Below, piece by piece: positions 53,232 to 61,467 of a stretch of DNA of 64,000 bases. Made by a program: the position numbers and the translations under genes. The first letter of the stretch is position 1. Every line of letters begins with the position of its first letter. Source of the stretch: Phycisphaeraceae bacterium (lineage in GTDB: Bacteria > Planctomycetota > Phycisphaerae > Phycisphaerales > SM1A02); contig JAHBWY010000001.1 of NCBI GenBank assembly GCA_019636735.1, forward strand, positions 434,001 through 498,000, read 5' to 3'. The notes under the pieces are model-generated. The model searched no databases and was not told the origin of the DNA. It saw only the letters and a program-made list of their open reading frames with translations.

Positions 53232-55298
53232 CTATCGACCCGCGGCGTCGGGTGCATTCGTCGATTCATCAATCAGCACGCCATAGGCGTAGCTCGCGCG
53301 TGGTTCGTCGGGCTTGACTTCCGCCGTCAGCGTGACGGTGCCGGTGGGCTTCATGCTTGAATATCGGGCGCTTCCGCCGCGCTTCAGGAGGACGCCGAGG
53401 TTGAAGCACTGGCACTGCGCGAAGTGATAGTCGGCGGAGCCGCCCGCGCCCTGCACATCGCGCCCGACTGCATGGAAGACATCCTGCCCGCCGAGATCGA
53501 CGAGGGCGGCGATGGCGTTCTGAGCTGCGGCGCCTTGCGAGAGTCCATCGGCGCGGTAGGTGTCATTGCCATCGAAGTCGATGAGCATGGCGACCGACTC
53601 ATCCCACGCGGCGCCCTGCCCTGCGGCCGTCCGACTCCAATAGACATCATCACCCGCGAAGTCGAGCAGGATGCCGAACGCCTGATGCGCCGCGAATCCC
53701 TGGGCGTAGCGATCACCGTGATAGAGATCACGGCCGGCGCGATCCGCGAGGATGCCGAGCGCGAAGAAGTAGCCACCGCCCTGCGCGAACTCTCCGGCTT
53801 GGTAGCGATCATCACCCGAGTCATCGACGAGCACTCCGATGCCGCCGGGGAGATCGCGGCGCACGCCGTAGCCGACGCCCTGGCTGAAGGCCCTGAAGGT
53901 TGCCGGAGTTCCATAGGCGCTTGGCGCACCGCTGACGCTGTAGAGATCGTGACCCGAGCGGTCGATCAGCGCACCGGCCGCCATCGGCCCGCCAACTCCC
54001 TGGCAGAGGACGACGCCGTGGTAGCGGTCCGAGCCCGCGTGATCCAGAAGGATGCCCACGCCGAAACACGCGGCGCCCTGCGAGAACGCGTGGGCGATGT
54101 GAACATCGTCGCCCTCATCGTCAATCAGCACACCAGCGCCGAAGAGCGCTGCGCCTGAAGAGAGTGTGAGACCTTCGTAGCGGTCGTTGCCCTTCAGGTC
54201 CCGGATCAAGCTGAAGCCGAGTACCGCGCCTGCGGGCCCCACGGGACCTGTCGAGACATAGGTGTCGTTGCCCTCAAGATCGATGATCACGCGCGAGCCG
54301 ACAACGGTGTCATGCCACTCGTAACGGTCGTCACCGCCTGGATCGAAGACTCCAGCAATGCGACTCATGTCGTAGGTGTTCGATCCCGTTCCGCCCACCA
54401 CCAGCCAACCGAAGGGCTCGAACTTCAGCACCTTCAGGATCTCCCCCTCGACGGCGCCGGAGAGTTCCTCCGGCAGTTCGCCCGGCTTCTCCTTGCTCCA
54501 GTCGATCGAGAAGTCGAACTCAAGGTCGGCCAGCGCTACCGATGAGGCGATGCGCGATCGGTCCATGAGTGTTGCGAAGGCCGCCATTCGCTTGGCCAGT
54601 TCGAGATCTTCACCCTGGGGCATGGGTGTCTGTTCGATGACGGACAGGAAGCGAAGGGCATCATGGGCGAAGCGGCGCCGAAGCGCCTCCCATGCTTCGC
54701 GGAACTGCATCACTTCTTCTTCGGTCATGGCGTTGACCTCGTCGGCGGTTGGCATCGGCACGCCGTACTCCTGTGAGGCAGCGCGGAGGATGGGTTCGAG
54801 CGCCTCCTGAACCCGAAGATCGCCTGCGCCAAGGAAGTACTGGAGCGCCTGGATGCCCGCCCATCCGCGATCAATGGGCTGTCGCCCGGTTCCCTCGGGT
54901 GCCGGCGCGTCGGCGCCCAGCGCCATGGCTGCGAATGAGGCGACCGCGAGTCCGGCGCGAGGGTGCTGCGTCGACTGGACCAGTGCGGCGGCAACTTCGG
55001 GCAGCGCCCACGGCTCATCAAGGAGCGAGCGAACCAGAGGAAGAATGCGGTCGCTCGGGACCTTCGCTGCGGCTCCCGCGATCTGCGCCTCGATGCGTTG
55101 CAGCGGTTCCGCCAGATCATGGATGACGACCGCCGCTCCGAGTGAGTGGGTGGGATTCCGCGGTTGAAGCAATGGCTCCTGTTGCACATCGGCGATGTCC
55201 GCAGTGCTGGCGCTGGTCGTTGCGCCATTTCCACACGAGAGTGAAGCCGCGAGAGACGCACCTGCGATGACTACGACGCCCCGAGCAAGAGCGCTCAT
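53232..55298 (-). CDS. Secreted repeat protein, ~26-residue solenoid repeats
   Basis: From ATG 55298 the protein has 688 residues with a signal sequence ending in a Cys (SLSC, lipobox-like). The first ~310 residues are helical. From there about twelve repeats of 25-30 residues follow the consensus (D/N)D-x-Y-x(6)-QG-x(5)-A-x-GIL-x-D-x-x-G. Examples are DDRYQAGEFAQGGGYFFALG and DLYHGDRYAQGFAAHQAFGI. Regular Asp/Gly turns and short strands suggest a right-handed beta-solenoid; no known family was recognised. Confidence 0.75.
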   Translation of the reverse strand: MSALARGVVVIAGASLAASLSCGNGATTSASTADIADVQQEPLLQPRNPTHSLGAAVVIHDLAEPLQRIEAQIAGAAAKVPSDRILPLVRSLLDEPWALPEVAAALVQSTQHPRAGLAVASFAAMALGADAPAPEGTGRQPIDRGWAGIQALQYFLGAGDLRVQEALEPILRAASQEYGVPMPTADEVNAMTEEEVMQFREAWEALRRRFAHDALRFLSVIEQTPMPQGEDLELAKRMAAFATLMDRSRIASSVALADLEFDFSIDWSKEKPGELPEELSGAVEGEILKVLKFEPFGWLVVGGTGSNTYDMSRIAGVFDPGGDDRYEWHDTVVGSRVIIDLEGNDTYVSTGPVGPAGAVLGFSLIRDLKGNDRYEGLTLSSGAALFGAGVLIDDEGDDVHIAHAFSQGAACFGVGILLDHAGSDRYHGVVLCQGVGGPMAAGALIDRSGHDLYSVSGAPSAYGTPATFRAFSQGVGYGVRRDLPGGIGVLVDDSGDDRYQAGEFAQGGGYFFALGILADRAGRDLYHGDRYAQGFAAHQAFGILLDFAGDDVYWSRTAAGQGAAWDESVAMLIDFDGNDTYRADGLSQGAAAQNAIAALVDLGGQDVFHAVGRDVQGAGGSADYHFAQCQCFNLGVLLKRGGSARYSSMKPTGTVTLTAEVKPDEPRASYAYGVLIDESTNAPDAAGR

Positions 55299-55745
55299 GG
55301 AGTCGCCGCGCCGATCGTGCATCGCCGCGGACGGCCTTGGTCGAGCGATGGCTGATGCTGAGTGTCCTCTGGCGCGATCGAGGGGCGGCGTTCGAAGGGG
55401 CATGGGCGCATGGTGGCATGCCTCGATGCGGCCGTCCATTCACCGCCGGGCGTCGGTGGGAACAACCGTGGTCGGGTGACGCCGGTGGACCCTGGCATGC
55501 ACGATACGGCTCTGGCGGGAGTCTGCGGGAACAACGGTGGTCGGGCGACGCCGGTGGACCCAGATACGAAGGATCCGGCGCTGGGTGGGAGTCTGCGGGA
55601 ACAGCGGTGATCGAGTGACGCTGGCACTGCGCCTGAGCACTCCTATGCGGCGCGGTGGCCCGTTCACGATGGCATGGCGTTGCTCCCCGGCGGCAATGGC
55701 ATGGCGCGGCCACGCGCGGCAGGTCGCACCCCGTAGGATCCCTCC
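55299..55745. repeat. 447-bp intergenic region with 69-70-bp tandem repeats
   Basis: GGGAACAACCGTGGTCGGG begins at 55458, GGGAACAACGGTGGTCGGG at 55527 and GGGAACAGCGGTGATCGAG at 55597, so the period is 69-70 bp with ~2.7 copies across 55442-55626. The region is divergent between the solenoid gene and the RluB-type gene. Short ORFs in it only translate the repeat. TAGGAT at 55734-55739 serves the downstream gene. Confidence 0.8.
55734..55739 (+). promoter_or_regulatory. -10-like TAGGAT before the RluB-type gene
   Basis: TAGGAT ends 6 nt before ATG 55746, without a Shine-Dalgarno sequence. Confidence 0.5.
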
Positions 55746-56951
55746 ATGCCACGCAAGGGCCGAACGCCATCCCACTCCTTTGCCGACGAGTCCCGAGGCC
55801 CGCGCCTTCAGCGCGTGATGGCCGATGCAGGCGTGGGCAGCAGGCGCCACTGCGAAGCGCTCATCGAGCAGGGCGCAGTGCGAGTCAACGGCGAAGTGGT
55901 CGAAGCGTTGCCTGCGTGGGTCGATCCCGCGCGAGATCGCATCGAAGTCGAAGGTCGCCTGCTGTCGCGACCCGAGCGTCATGTCTATGTGATGCTCTAC
56001 AAGCCCAAGGGCATCGTCTCGACCAACTCCGATCCCGAAGGGCGTCGTCGCGCGATCGATCTCATCGACCATCCGAGCAAGGCGAGGCTCTATCCCGTGG
56101 GGCGGCTCGACATCGACTCGAGCGGTCTCCTGCTGCTCACGAATGACGGCGAACTGGCGAATCGACTCACGCATCCGCGCTACGAGATTCACAAGATCTA
56201 CGAGGTCACGGTCGGCGGCGCCGTCGGCGAAGCCGATCTCGCCAAGCTCGAAGCGGGCATCTACCTGCCGGCTCGTCGCGGCGCCCCGGGCTCGCGCACG
56301 GAGCGATCGAGCCTGGCCATCGTGAAGCGGGACCGCGATCGGACGCAACTGCTCATGGAACTGGGCGAAGGTCGCAATCGCCAGATTCGCCGCATGATGC
56401 TGCGGCTGGGGCACCCGGTGAAGAAGCTGCGCCGCGTGCAGATGGGGCCGCTTCGTCTGCGGGCGCTGGCGATCGGCGAGTGGCGCGATCTCACCCACAG
56501 TGAGGTCGAGGCCCTGCGCGCCGAGGCGTTCATGTCACCGGCGGAGCGATTGGAGCGAGCGCAGCGTCGAGAGCACCGAGCCTCCAAGGCGTCGCATGAG
56601 CGAGGCACACCGCGCCAGCCGAAGGCGTCGCATGAGCCGGGCGCGCCACGAGGGCCAGGCAGGTCGCATGGACCCCGCGCGTCAAGAGCGACGCGCGAGC
56701 CTGGCGCGTCCCGTGCGCCGCACATGCCAGGCGACATCGGCGTGCCGCGCCAATCACGCGACTTCCGCGGAGTGGGCCCTCGAACCAAGTCAGCCAAGGG
56801 CGGCCCGGGCTCTTCACGGAGTGCTCCGGCGCCGCGCGGGCCCTTTGGTCCCCGCGGACCCGAGTATCCGCGCCCATCCGGATTCGGTCGCAGTGATCGA
56901 TCGCGGGCTCCGGCGTCGCCTAAACGCCGCGGGTCGCGGGGGCCCAGATGA
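55746..56951 (+). CDS. RsuA/RluB-family pseudouridine synthase with basic C-terminal tail
   Basis: It isomerises a uridine in rRNA (RluB acts on 23S). The S4-like N-terminal domain RLQRVMADAGVGSRRHCEAL leads to the catalytic core YPVGRLDIDSSGLLLLTNDG, with the catalytic Asp in RLD, and GEGRNRQIRRMMLRLGHPV. After about residue 265 the protein continues for ~135 residues of Arg/Ser/Pro/Gly-rich, probably disordered, basic sequence. Such tails are common in this family and may bind RNA. The stop at 56951 overlaps queE's end by 32 nt (convergent). Confidence 0.9.
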   Translation: MPRKGRTPSHSFADESRGPRLQRVMADAGVGSRRHCEALIEQGAVRVNGEVVEALPAWVDPARDRIEVEGRLLSRPERHVYVMLYKPKGIVSTNSDPEGRRRAIDLIDHPSKARLYPVGRLDIDSSGLLLLTNDGELANRLTHPRYEIHKIYEVTVGGAVGEADLAKLEAGIYLPARRGAPGSRTERSSLAIVKRDRDRTQLLMELGEGRNRQIRRMMLRLGHPVKKLRRVQMGPLRLRALAIGEWRDLTHSEVEALRAEAFMSPAERLERAQRREHRASKASHERGTPRQPKASHEPGAPRGPGRSHGPRASRATREPGASRAPHMPGDIGVPRQSRDFRGVGPRTKSAKGGPGSSRSAPAPRGPFGPRGPEYPRPSGFGRSDRSRAPASPKRRGSRGPR

Positions 56952-57621
56952 ACTTGTGCAACTGAAGCTGCATTCGCACGGGGAGTCGATCCGCGAGAAT
57001 CCACTCGGCAAGCTGCCGCGGTTCGAGCCCCTTCGCCCCGGCGATCTCAAGTCCCTTCGCCTGCTCGAAGACGGGACTCATGAGCACGCAGCGGCAGCGT
57101 TCGACGAGTCGATGTTCGGTCATCACGCGGCGGGCCCACTCATAGTCGCCGCGATCCGTGATGACGAACTTGATCTCGTCGCGCTCGCGGAGGTGGTCGA
57201 GATTGCTCCAGAGATTTCGGTGACTCTCGCCGCTGCCGGGAGTCTTCAGATCGAGAATCCGGATGGAGCGAGGATCGCACGGTGAGATGTCCACGGCTCC
57301 GGAGGTCTCGATGAGCACGGTGCATCCCGCATCGGCGAGCGCGGTGATGAGCGAAAAGACTCCCGACTGGGCCAGCGGTTCGCCACCGGTGATCTCGATC
57401 AACGGACAACCGATGTCGACCACCTCGCGCACGATCTCCGAGATGTCCCTCGATCGCCCTTCGCGAAAGGCGTACTCCGTGTCGCAATAGCGGCAGCGCA
57501 GCGGGCAGCCTGCGAGGCGAATGAAGACGCATGGCACGCCCATCCACGAGCTCTCCCCCTGAATGGAATGGAAGATCTCGTTGATGCGAAGCGTTGCGGC
57601 GTCGCTGCGGCTGCTGCTCAC
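56920..57621 (-). CDS. queE: 7-carboxy-7-deazaguanine synthase
   Basis: QueE is a radical-SAM enzyme of the queuosine/deazaguanine pathway, converting 6-carboxytetrahydropterin to CDG. The cluster motif CPLRCRYCDTEYAF gives Cys39, 43 and 46 (CxxxCxxC); SIQGESSWMG, IEITGGEPL and DLKTPGSGE match. 233 residues from GTG 57621, chosen because tRNA-Leu ends at 57642 only 20 nt upstream; the open frame runs through the tRNA and cannot be coding there. No queC/queD/queF are in the window. Confidence 0.9.
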   Translation of the reverse strand: MSSSRSDAATLRINEIFHSIQGESSWMGVPCVFIRLAGCPLRCRYCDTEYAFREGRSRDISEIVREVVDIGCPLIEITGGEPLAQSGVFSLITALADAGCTVLIETSGAVDISPCDPRSIRILDLKTPGSGESHRNLWSNLDHLRERDEIKFVITDRGDYEWARRVMTEHRLVERCRCVLMSPVFEQAKGLEIAGAKGLEPRQLAEWILADRLPVRMQLQLHKFIWAPATRGV

Positions 57622-57641
57622 GACCGTGCCACTCGTCTGAA

Positions 57642-57725
57642 TGCCCAGAAGAGGACTCGAACCTCCAAGGGATTGCTCCCACCAGCACCTCAAGCTGGCG
57701 CGTCTGCCAGTTCCGCCACCTGGGC
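57642..57725 (-). tRNA. tRNA-Leu (GAG)
   Basis: The 84-nt minus-strand gene has acceptor GCCCAGG/TCTGGGC (one G-U), discriminator A, a long variable arm (GGGAGCAATCCCTT) as in type II tRNAs and anticodon arm CCAGC-TTGAGGT-GCTGG with anticodon GAG. CCA is not encoded. TATACT (complement of 57744-57749) lies upstream. queE begins 20 nt after it. Confidence 0.95.
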
Positions 57726-57743
57726 AATGCGGAGAAGGGCGAA

Positions 57744-57749
57744 AGTATA
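57744..57749 (-). promoter_or_regulatory. -10 TATACT of tRNA-Leu
   Basis: TATACT (complement of AGTATA) lies 18 nt before the tRNA. TACACA (complement of 57766-57771) 16 bp upstream is a candidate -35, and lies in the loop of the preceding terminator. Confidence 0.7.
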
Positions 57750-57788
57750 GCGGCGGCCGCCCGGGTGTGTAGCCCGAACGGCCGCCGC
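57750..57788 (-). terminator. Terminator after the large metallopeptidase gene
   Basis: On the minus strand GCGGCGGCCG (57788-57779) pairs with CGGCCGCCGC (57759-57750), with an inner CGGG/CCCG pairing. It lies 30 nt after the stop and abuts the tRNA-Leu -10 box. Confidence 0.7.
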
Positions 57789-57817
57789 ATGCAGACGAAC
57801 AGAAGTGAGCGTGGCGA

Positions 57818-60610
57818 TCAGCTCCAGTTGCCCAGCAGAATCGCCAGATCCGATCCGTCGACCGTCCCGTCGCCGTTCAGGTCGCCAGTGCCGGATCCGC
57901 CCCAGTTGCCGAGGAGGAGCGCGATGTCGGCACCATTGACCACGCCGTCGCCGTTCAGGTCACCAGGCACCACCGGCGTGCATCCGTAGCCAACAATGGC
58001 GACGGTGTCGACGGCAGCTTCAACCAGCGCCTGAGCACCGAGATCCTGGGCACGGAAGCGCACCCGCATGTTCTCAGTCAGCGGCACATAGTCAGCCAAG
58101 CGCCAGGAGTACGGCACCCACGAGGTCGTGCTGTTGTTGATGTTCGTGATCAGCGTCCATGTGGCGCCGCCATTGTTCGAGACATGCACTGGCATGACAT
58201 CGACGCCGGGGTTCGCGCCCTTGTCATTGCTGTACCAGACGAACGCGGTGAAGTAGATGTCGTCGGCGCCGCCGGTTCCAAAGACGGGCGAGATGAGCGT
58301 CGTGATGCCGTTGTCGACATCGTTTGCACCTGCGCCGCCGCCGGGGTGCTGACCGGTGAAGGCGCAGTTGGGACCGGAGACTTCAGGCTGATGGCCGCCG
58401 TTGGGCTGGGCCGTCGTTCCGATCGGATTGCCTCGCTCCCAGAAGCCGCTCGTGGCCGTGTCTCCCGCGACGCCATAGGTCCATCCCTTGTCGCTCTCGA
58501 AGTCATCGTCCCAGATGACACTCTGGGTGAAGGCGACCGGCGCCGAGTAGAACGCCGAAGGCGCCGCGCCAGGACTGGTGACGACTCCGCCTCCGACGGC
58601 TTGCGCGGAGAAGTAGTACTGAAGCGTGGTGCCGCATGGTCCCGCGGGGATGGACGCCGTGTACTGGTTCGCCGCGGCCTGGGTCATTGGCGCCGAAGTG
58701 AATGCGCCGCTGTTGCCGAAGCGATAGAAGAGCACGCCCGTTCCGGGCACAGGGGAGCCGGAGAGAGCCTGGACCTGCACGGGAATCGATGTGCTTCCAT
58801 TCGGTGCCGCCAGGGTGGGCAGACCGCTCGGGAAGCTGAACTTGATCGGGGCGAGCGTCGGGCCAGGCATGTTGTGCAGGCTGAAGGCCAAGTTGATCAA
58901 GTCATAGTCTGGCGTGCCATCGGTGATGTCGGCGTTGTCATCGTTCAGCGTCAGGAAGTCCACCGTGATCGACGGCGTGATGCTCGAGAGACCGGCCCGC
59001 AGCAGGACCGAGTTCACCGTCAGCACCGCAATCCGATCGCGATAGTCAGCGGGATACGCCGCGAGGAAGTTGTTGCGGAGATCCCAGATGCAACCGGAGA
59101 GCAGTCGGCCGCAGGCGTGAATCGCCGAGCCGCAGCTCGAGCAACCGCTCGTCTGGTACTGACAGTTGTTGTTGGCATCGCGCAGGCCGCTGTTGCAGTT
59201 GCCCTGGAAGCCAAAGGCGAGCACGCTCTCGTCGGTGACAAGGATTGCAAGGCAATCCGACATGCCCTCGCCATACGCGCCTTGGCCGGAGCCGCCCTTG
59301 GCGACCATGTTGTGGCCGAACTCGTGATGCACCACGGTCGAGAACGCCGTGTTCGGACAGCCACCTCCCGCCAGGTAGAAGTTGATCGTGCTGTTCTGAT
59401 AGAAGGCGTTGCACGAGTTGCTGATATTCACGATGACCGGGAACTCACTCTGCGTTGCAATCGACGGGAACTGCGGATTGGCGCGGAGGATCAGGTCGCG
59501 GGCGATGTTCGCATGCAGATAGGCGTTCACCTGCGCACGATCTTCGCTGGAGCTGTTCAGACCATTGTGAAGGAAGGTGATGGAGCCGCCGCTCGGGACC
59601 GTGGCTGTCAGGCTCAGGTTGGCCGTGGTGGAGCTGTTGACCGCGAAGTACGCGCCGACGATCGCCGAAGTCAGGTTGATGGAACCCGAGCTGGGCCACG
59701 GCACGAGGAAGTTGCCATCCACATCGGCAAAGTGCGTGCCGGCGGGTGAGGTGATCTTTGCGTACGGAAGACTGACATCGATCACGCCAGTGCAGATGTC
59801 AGCCTTGTTGCCCGAGCTCACCTGAGCGCGCACGGAGCCGGAGACATCGGCGAAGTAGATGAGGCTCTCCTGATAGAGGATGCGGCCGTCGGCGGCATCG
59901 ACCACATAGAGCATGTGCATGTGGTTGTCGGGATCGAGGTGGGAACCACCCTCGGCATCGAACTCGATGGCGAGGCGCGGCTCGGGCGTCTCATCGTCGA
60001 TACCAGCCCAGATGACCCAGCGGGGCTCAGAGACGCGCGGTGGCGCGCGGAACTGGTTCAGGGCGTACCGGGTGTAGATGGCGGGGTTCATGGCGCCGAG
60101 CGCCTGTCCCGCGAGTTGACCTTCAAGTGAGCTCACATCGCGGAGCGTGCTGCCGGCGAGCACCATCGGGAAGCCCGGCTCATTGCGCACGAGTCCGACG
60201 AGGTGCCCGCGGAAGACGGGCACGCCATGGAAGACCTGCGTGTAGTACACGCCTGTGAAGATGAAGCGGTCGGTCGCTTCGTCGTACATGATGGGCGTGG
60301 TGCTGCGGCCATCTTCGAAGGGTCCGCCGAGCACGAGCTGATCGGAGGTGACGCCGTAGATTCCGGCACTGGTGTTGACGAAGGCCTGCACACTGTCGAT
60401 CGGGGTCAACCCGCTTGAGAACGCCCGTCCCCACACGCGTTCAATGAGGGTTCCGATCTCGGTGAACCCGGTGGCTGGGTTCTGCTGGAGGAACTGGCTG
60501 CGGGCCTCGGCCGTTGGCGCCGGGATGGTGGGATTGGCAGGCACCACCTGCGCCATGACGGAGCTGCATGCCAGCAGGACAACAGCGCTACACAGGAACC
60601 TTCTTTGCAT
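57818..60610 (-). CDS. Secreted zinc metallopeptidase (M36-like) with dockerin-like tail
   Basis: The 930-residue protein starts at ATG 60610 with AGAAGAG upstream; the longer frame to 60898 overlaps the smpB promoter and has no signal peptide. The signal ends at SSVMAQ. The propeptide-like region is followed by the zinc site TVVHHEFGHNMVAKGG and GEGMSDC (gluzincin), a Cys-rich segment (QYQTSGCSSCGSAIHACG), beta-sandwich domains and two calcium-loop repeats, GDLNGDGVVNGADIALLLGN and GDLNGDGTVDGSDLAILLGN. It is probably an extracellular protein-degrading enzyme; the family is by motif. Confidence 0.85.
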   Translation of the reverse strand: MQRRFLCSAVVLLACSSVMAQVVPANPTIPAPTAEARSQFLQQNPATGFTEIGTLIERVWGRAFSSGLTPIDSVQAFVNTSAGIYGVTSDQLVLGGPFEDGRSTTPIMYDEATDRFIFTGVYYTQVFHGVPVFRGHLVGLVRNEPGFPMVLAGSTLRDVSSLEGQLAGQALGAMNPAIYTRYALNQFRAPPRVSEPRWVIWAGIDDETPEPRLAIEFDAEGGSHLDPDNHMHMLYVVDAADGRILYQESLIYFADVSGSVRAQVSSGNKADICTGVIDVSLPYAKITSPAGTHFADVDGNFLVPWPSSGSINLTSAIVGAYFAVNSSTTANLSLTATVPSGGSITFLHNGLNSSSEDRAQVNAYLHANIARDLILRANPQFPSIATQSEFPVIVNISNSCNAFYQNSTINFYLAGGGCPNTAFSTVVHHEFGHNMVAKGGSGQGAYGEGMSDCLAILVTDESVLAFGFQGNCNSGLRDANNNCQYQTSGCSSCGSAIHACGRLLSGCIWDLRNNFLAAYPADYRDRIAVLTVNSVLLRAGLSSITPSITVDFLTLNDDNADITDGTPDYDLINLAFSLHNMPGPTLAPIKFSFPSGLPTLAAPNGSTSIPVQVQALSGSPVPGTGVLFYRFGNSGAFTSAPMTQAAANQYTASIPAGPCGTTLQYYFSAQAVGGGVVTSPGAAPSAFYSAPVAFTQSVIWDDDFESDKGWTYGVAGDTATSGFWERGNPIGTTAQPNGGHQPEVSGPNCAFTGQHPGGGAGANDVDNGITTLISPVFGTGGADDIYFTAFVWYSNDKGANPGVDVMPVHVSNNGGATWTLITNINNSTTSWVPYSWRLADYVPLTENMRVRFRAQDLGAQALVEAAVDTVAIVGYGCTPVVPGDLNGDGVVNGADIALLLGNWGGSGTGDLNGDGTVDGSDLAILLGNWS

Positions 60611-60896
60611 GGGTCTCTTCTCAGAGGGGAACGGGGAGAGAGAAGGCGCACCACCCGCAGACGGGCCGCGCACCGAACGCTGGGTTGATTGTCCACCCTT
60701 GTGAGCATTTGGCAAGTGCGGGGTGTTGATTTGAGGACCTTTGAGGTCGGCTTTCGAACCCGGGAGACGCCGCGGCCGAAATCGGCGCAGGGTGTGAGAA
60801 TTGCGGACCTTGGCCATGTCAGCGAAGATTTCCCGAGTTCGATGCCGCCCTGCTGTTGCTCCTCGCGGAGCGAAATCCTTCGCTAGGATCGGCGGC
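60611..60896. other. Divergent intergenic region
   Basis: These 286 bp separate the metallopeptidase and smpB starts. TAGGAT at 60884-60889 serves smpB. No other gene or RNA was recognised. Confidence 0.4.
60884..60889 (+). promoter_or_regulatory. -10-like TAGGAT of smpB
   Basis: TAGGAT ends 7 nt before the smpB ATG at 60897, with no Shine-Dalgarno. Confidence 0.55.
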
Positions 60897-61373
60897 ATGG
60901 CGTCGGAGGGTGCACGCGAGCCCGTGATCGAGAATCGGAAGGCCCGGCATGACTACTCGATCTCCGACACGCTCGAGGTCGGAATGAAGCTGCTGGGCTC
61001 CGAGGTGAAGAGCCTGCGCGACGGCAAGGCCAGTCTCGCGGAGGGTTGGGTCATGGCGCGCGAGGAGCCGCCGTGCCTTGAACTGCATGGAGTCCACATT
61101 TCCGAGTATCCGCCAGCGGGCTCGGCGAGGCAGCACCCTCCCGTTCGGGTGCGGCCGCTGCTTGCTCATGCACGCGAGATCCGCAAACTCGCCGCCACCA
61201 TGCGCACCAAGGGCGTGACGCTGGTGCCGCTCCGCATCTACTTCAAGGGCGGTCGCGCCAAGCTCCTCATCGGCGTCGGCGCGGGTCGCAAGCATGGCGA
61301 CAAGCGCCAGGCGATCGCCGATCGCGAGATGAAGCGCGACATGGATCGTGCCATGTCCCGGCGCCGCGAGTAA
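60897..61373 (+). CDS. smpB: SsrA-binding protein (trans-translation)
   Basis: SmpB binds tmRNA and rescues stalled ribosomes. The 158-residue protein has VIENRKARHDYSISDTLEVG, LLGSEVKSLRDGKASLAEGW, VPLRIYFKGGRAKLLIGVG-AGRKHGDKRQ and a basic tail of KRDMDRAMSRRRE; all are characteristic. ATG 60897 is supported by the TAGGAT box. The ssrA RNA itself is not in the window. Confidence 0.95.
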   Translation: MASEGAREPVIENRKARHDYSISDTLEVGMKLLGSEVKSLRDGKASLAEGWVMAREEPPCLELHGVHISEYPPAGSARQHPPVRVRPLLAHAREIRKLAATMRTKGVTLVPLRIYFKGGRAKLLIGVGAGRKHGDKRQAIADREMKRDMDRAMSRRRE

Positions 61374-61467
61374 TCGCGAGATCCGATGACCAGTGGATGG
61401 CCGGACCATTCAGCGGTGTGACCGCTCGACCACTCAACCGATTGGCCGTTTGGCCGGCGCCGCTGGA

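Noticed and set aside
55442..55626. CRISPR-like array
   Set aside because: The units are contiguous tandem copies with no variable spacers.
58184..59749. A 521-codon plus-strand ORF opposite the metallopeptidase gene
   Set aside because: The minus-strand gene has a signal peptide, HEFGH motif and terminal repeats; the opposite frame has no features.
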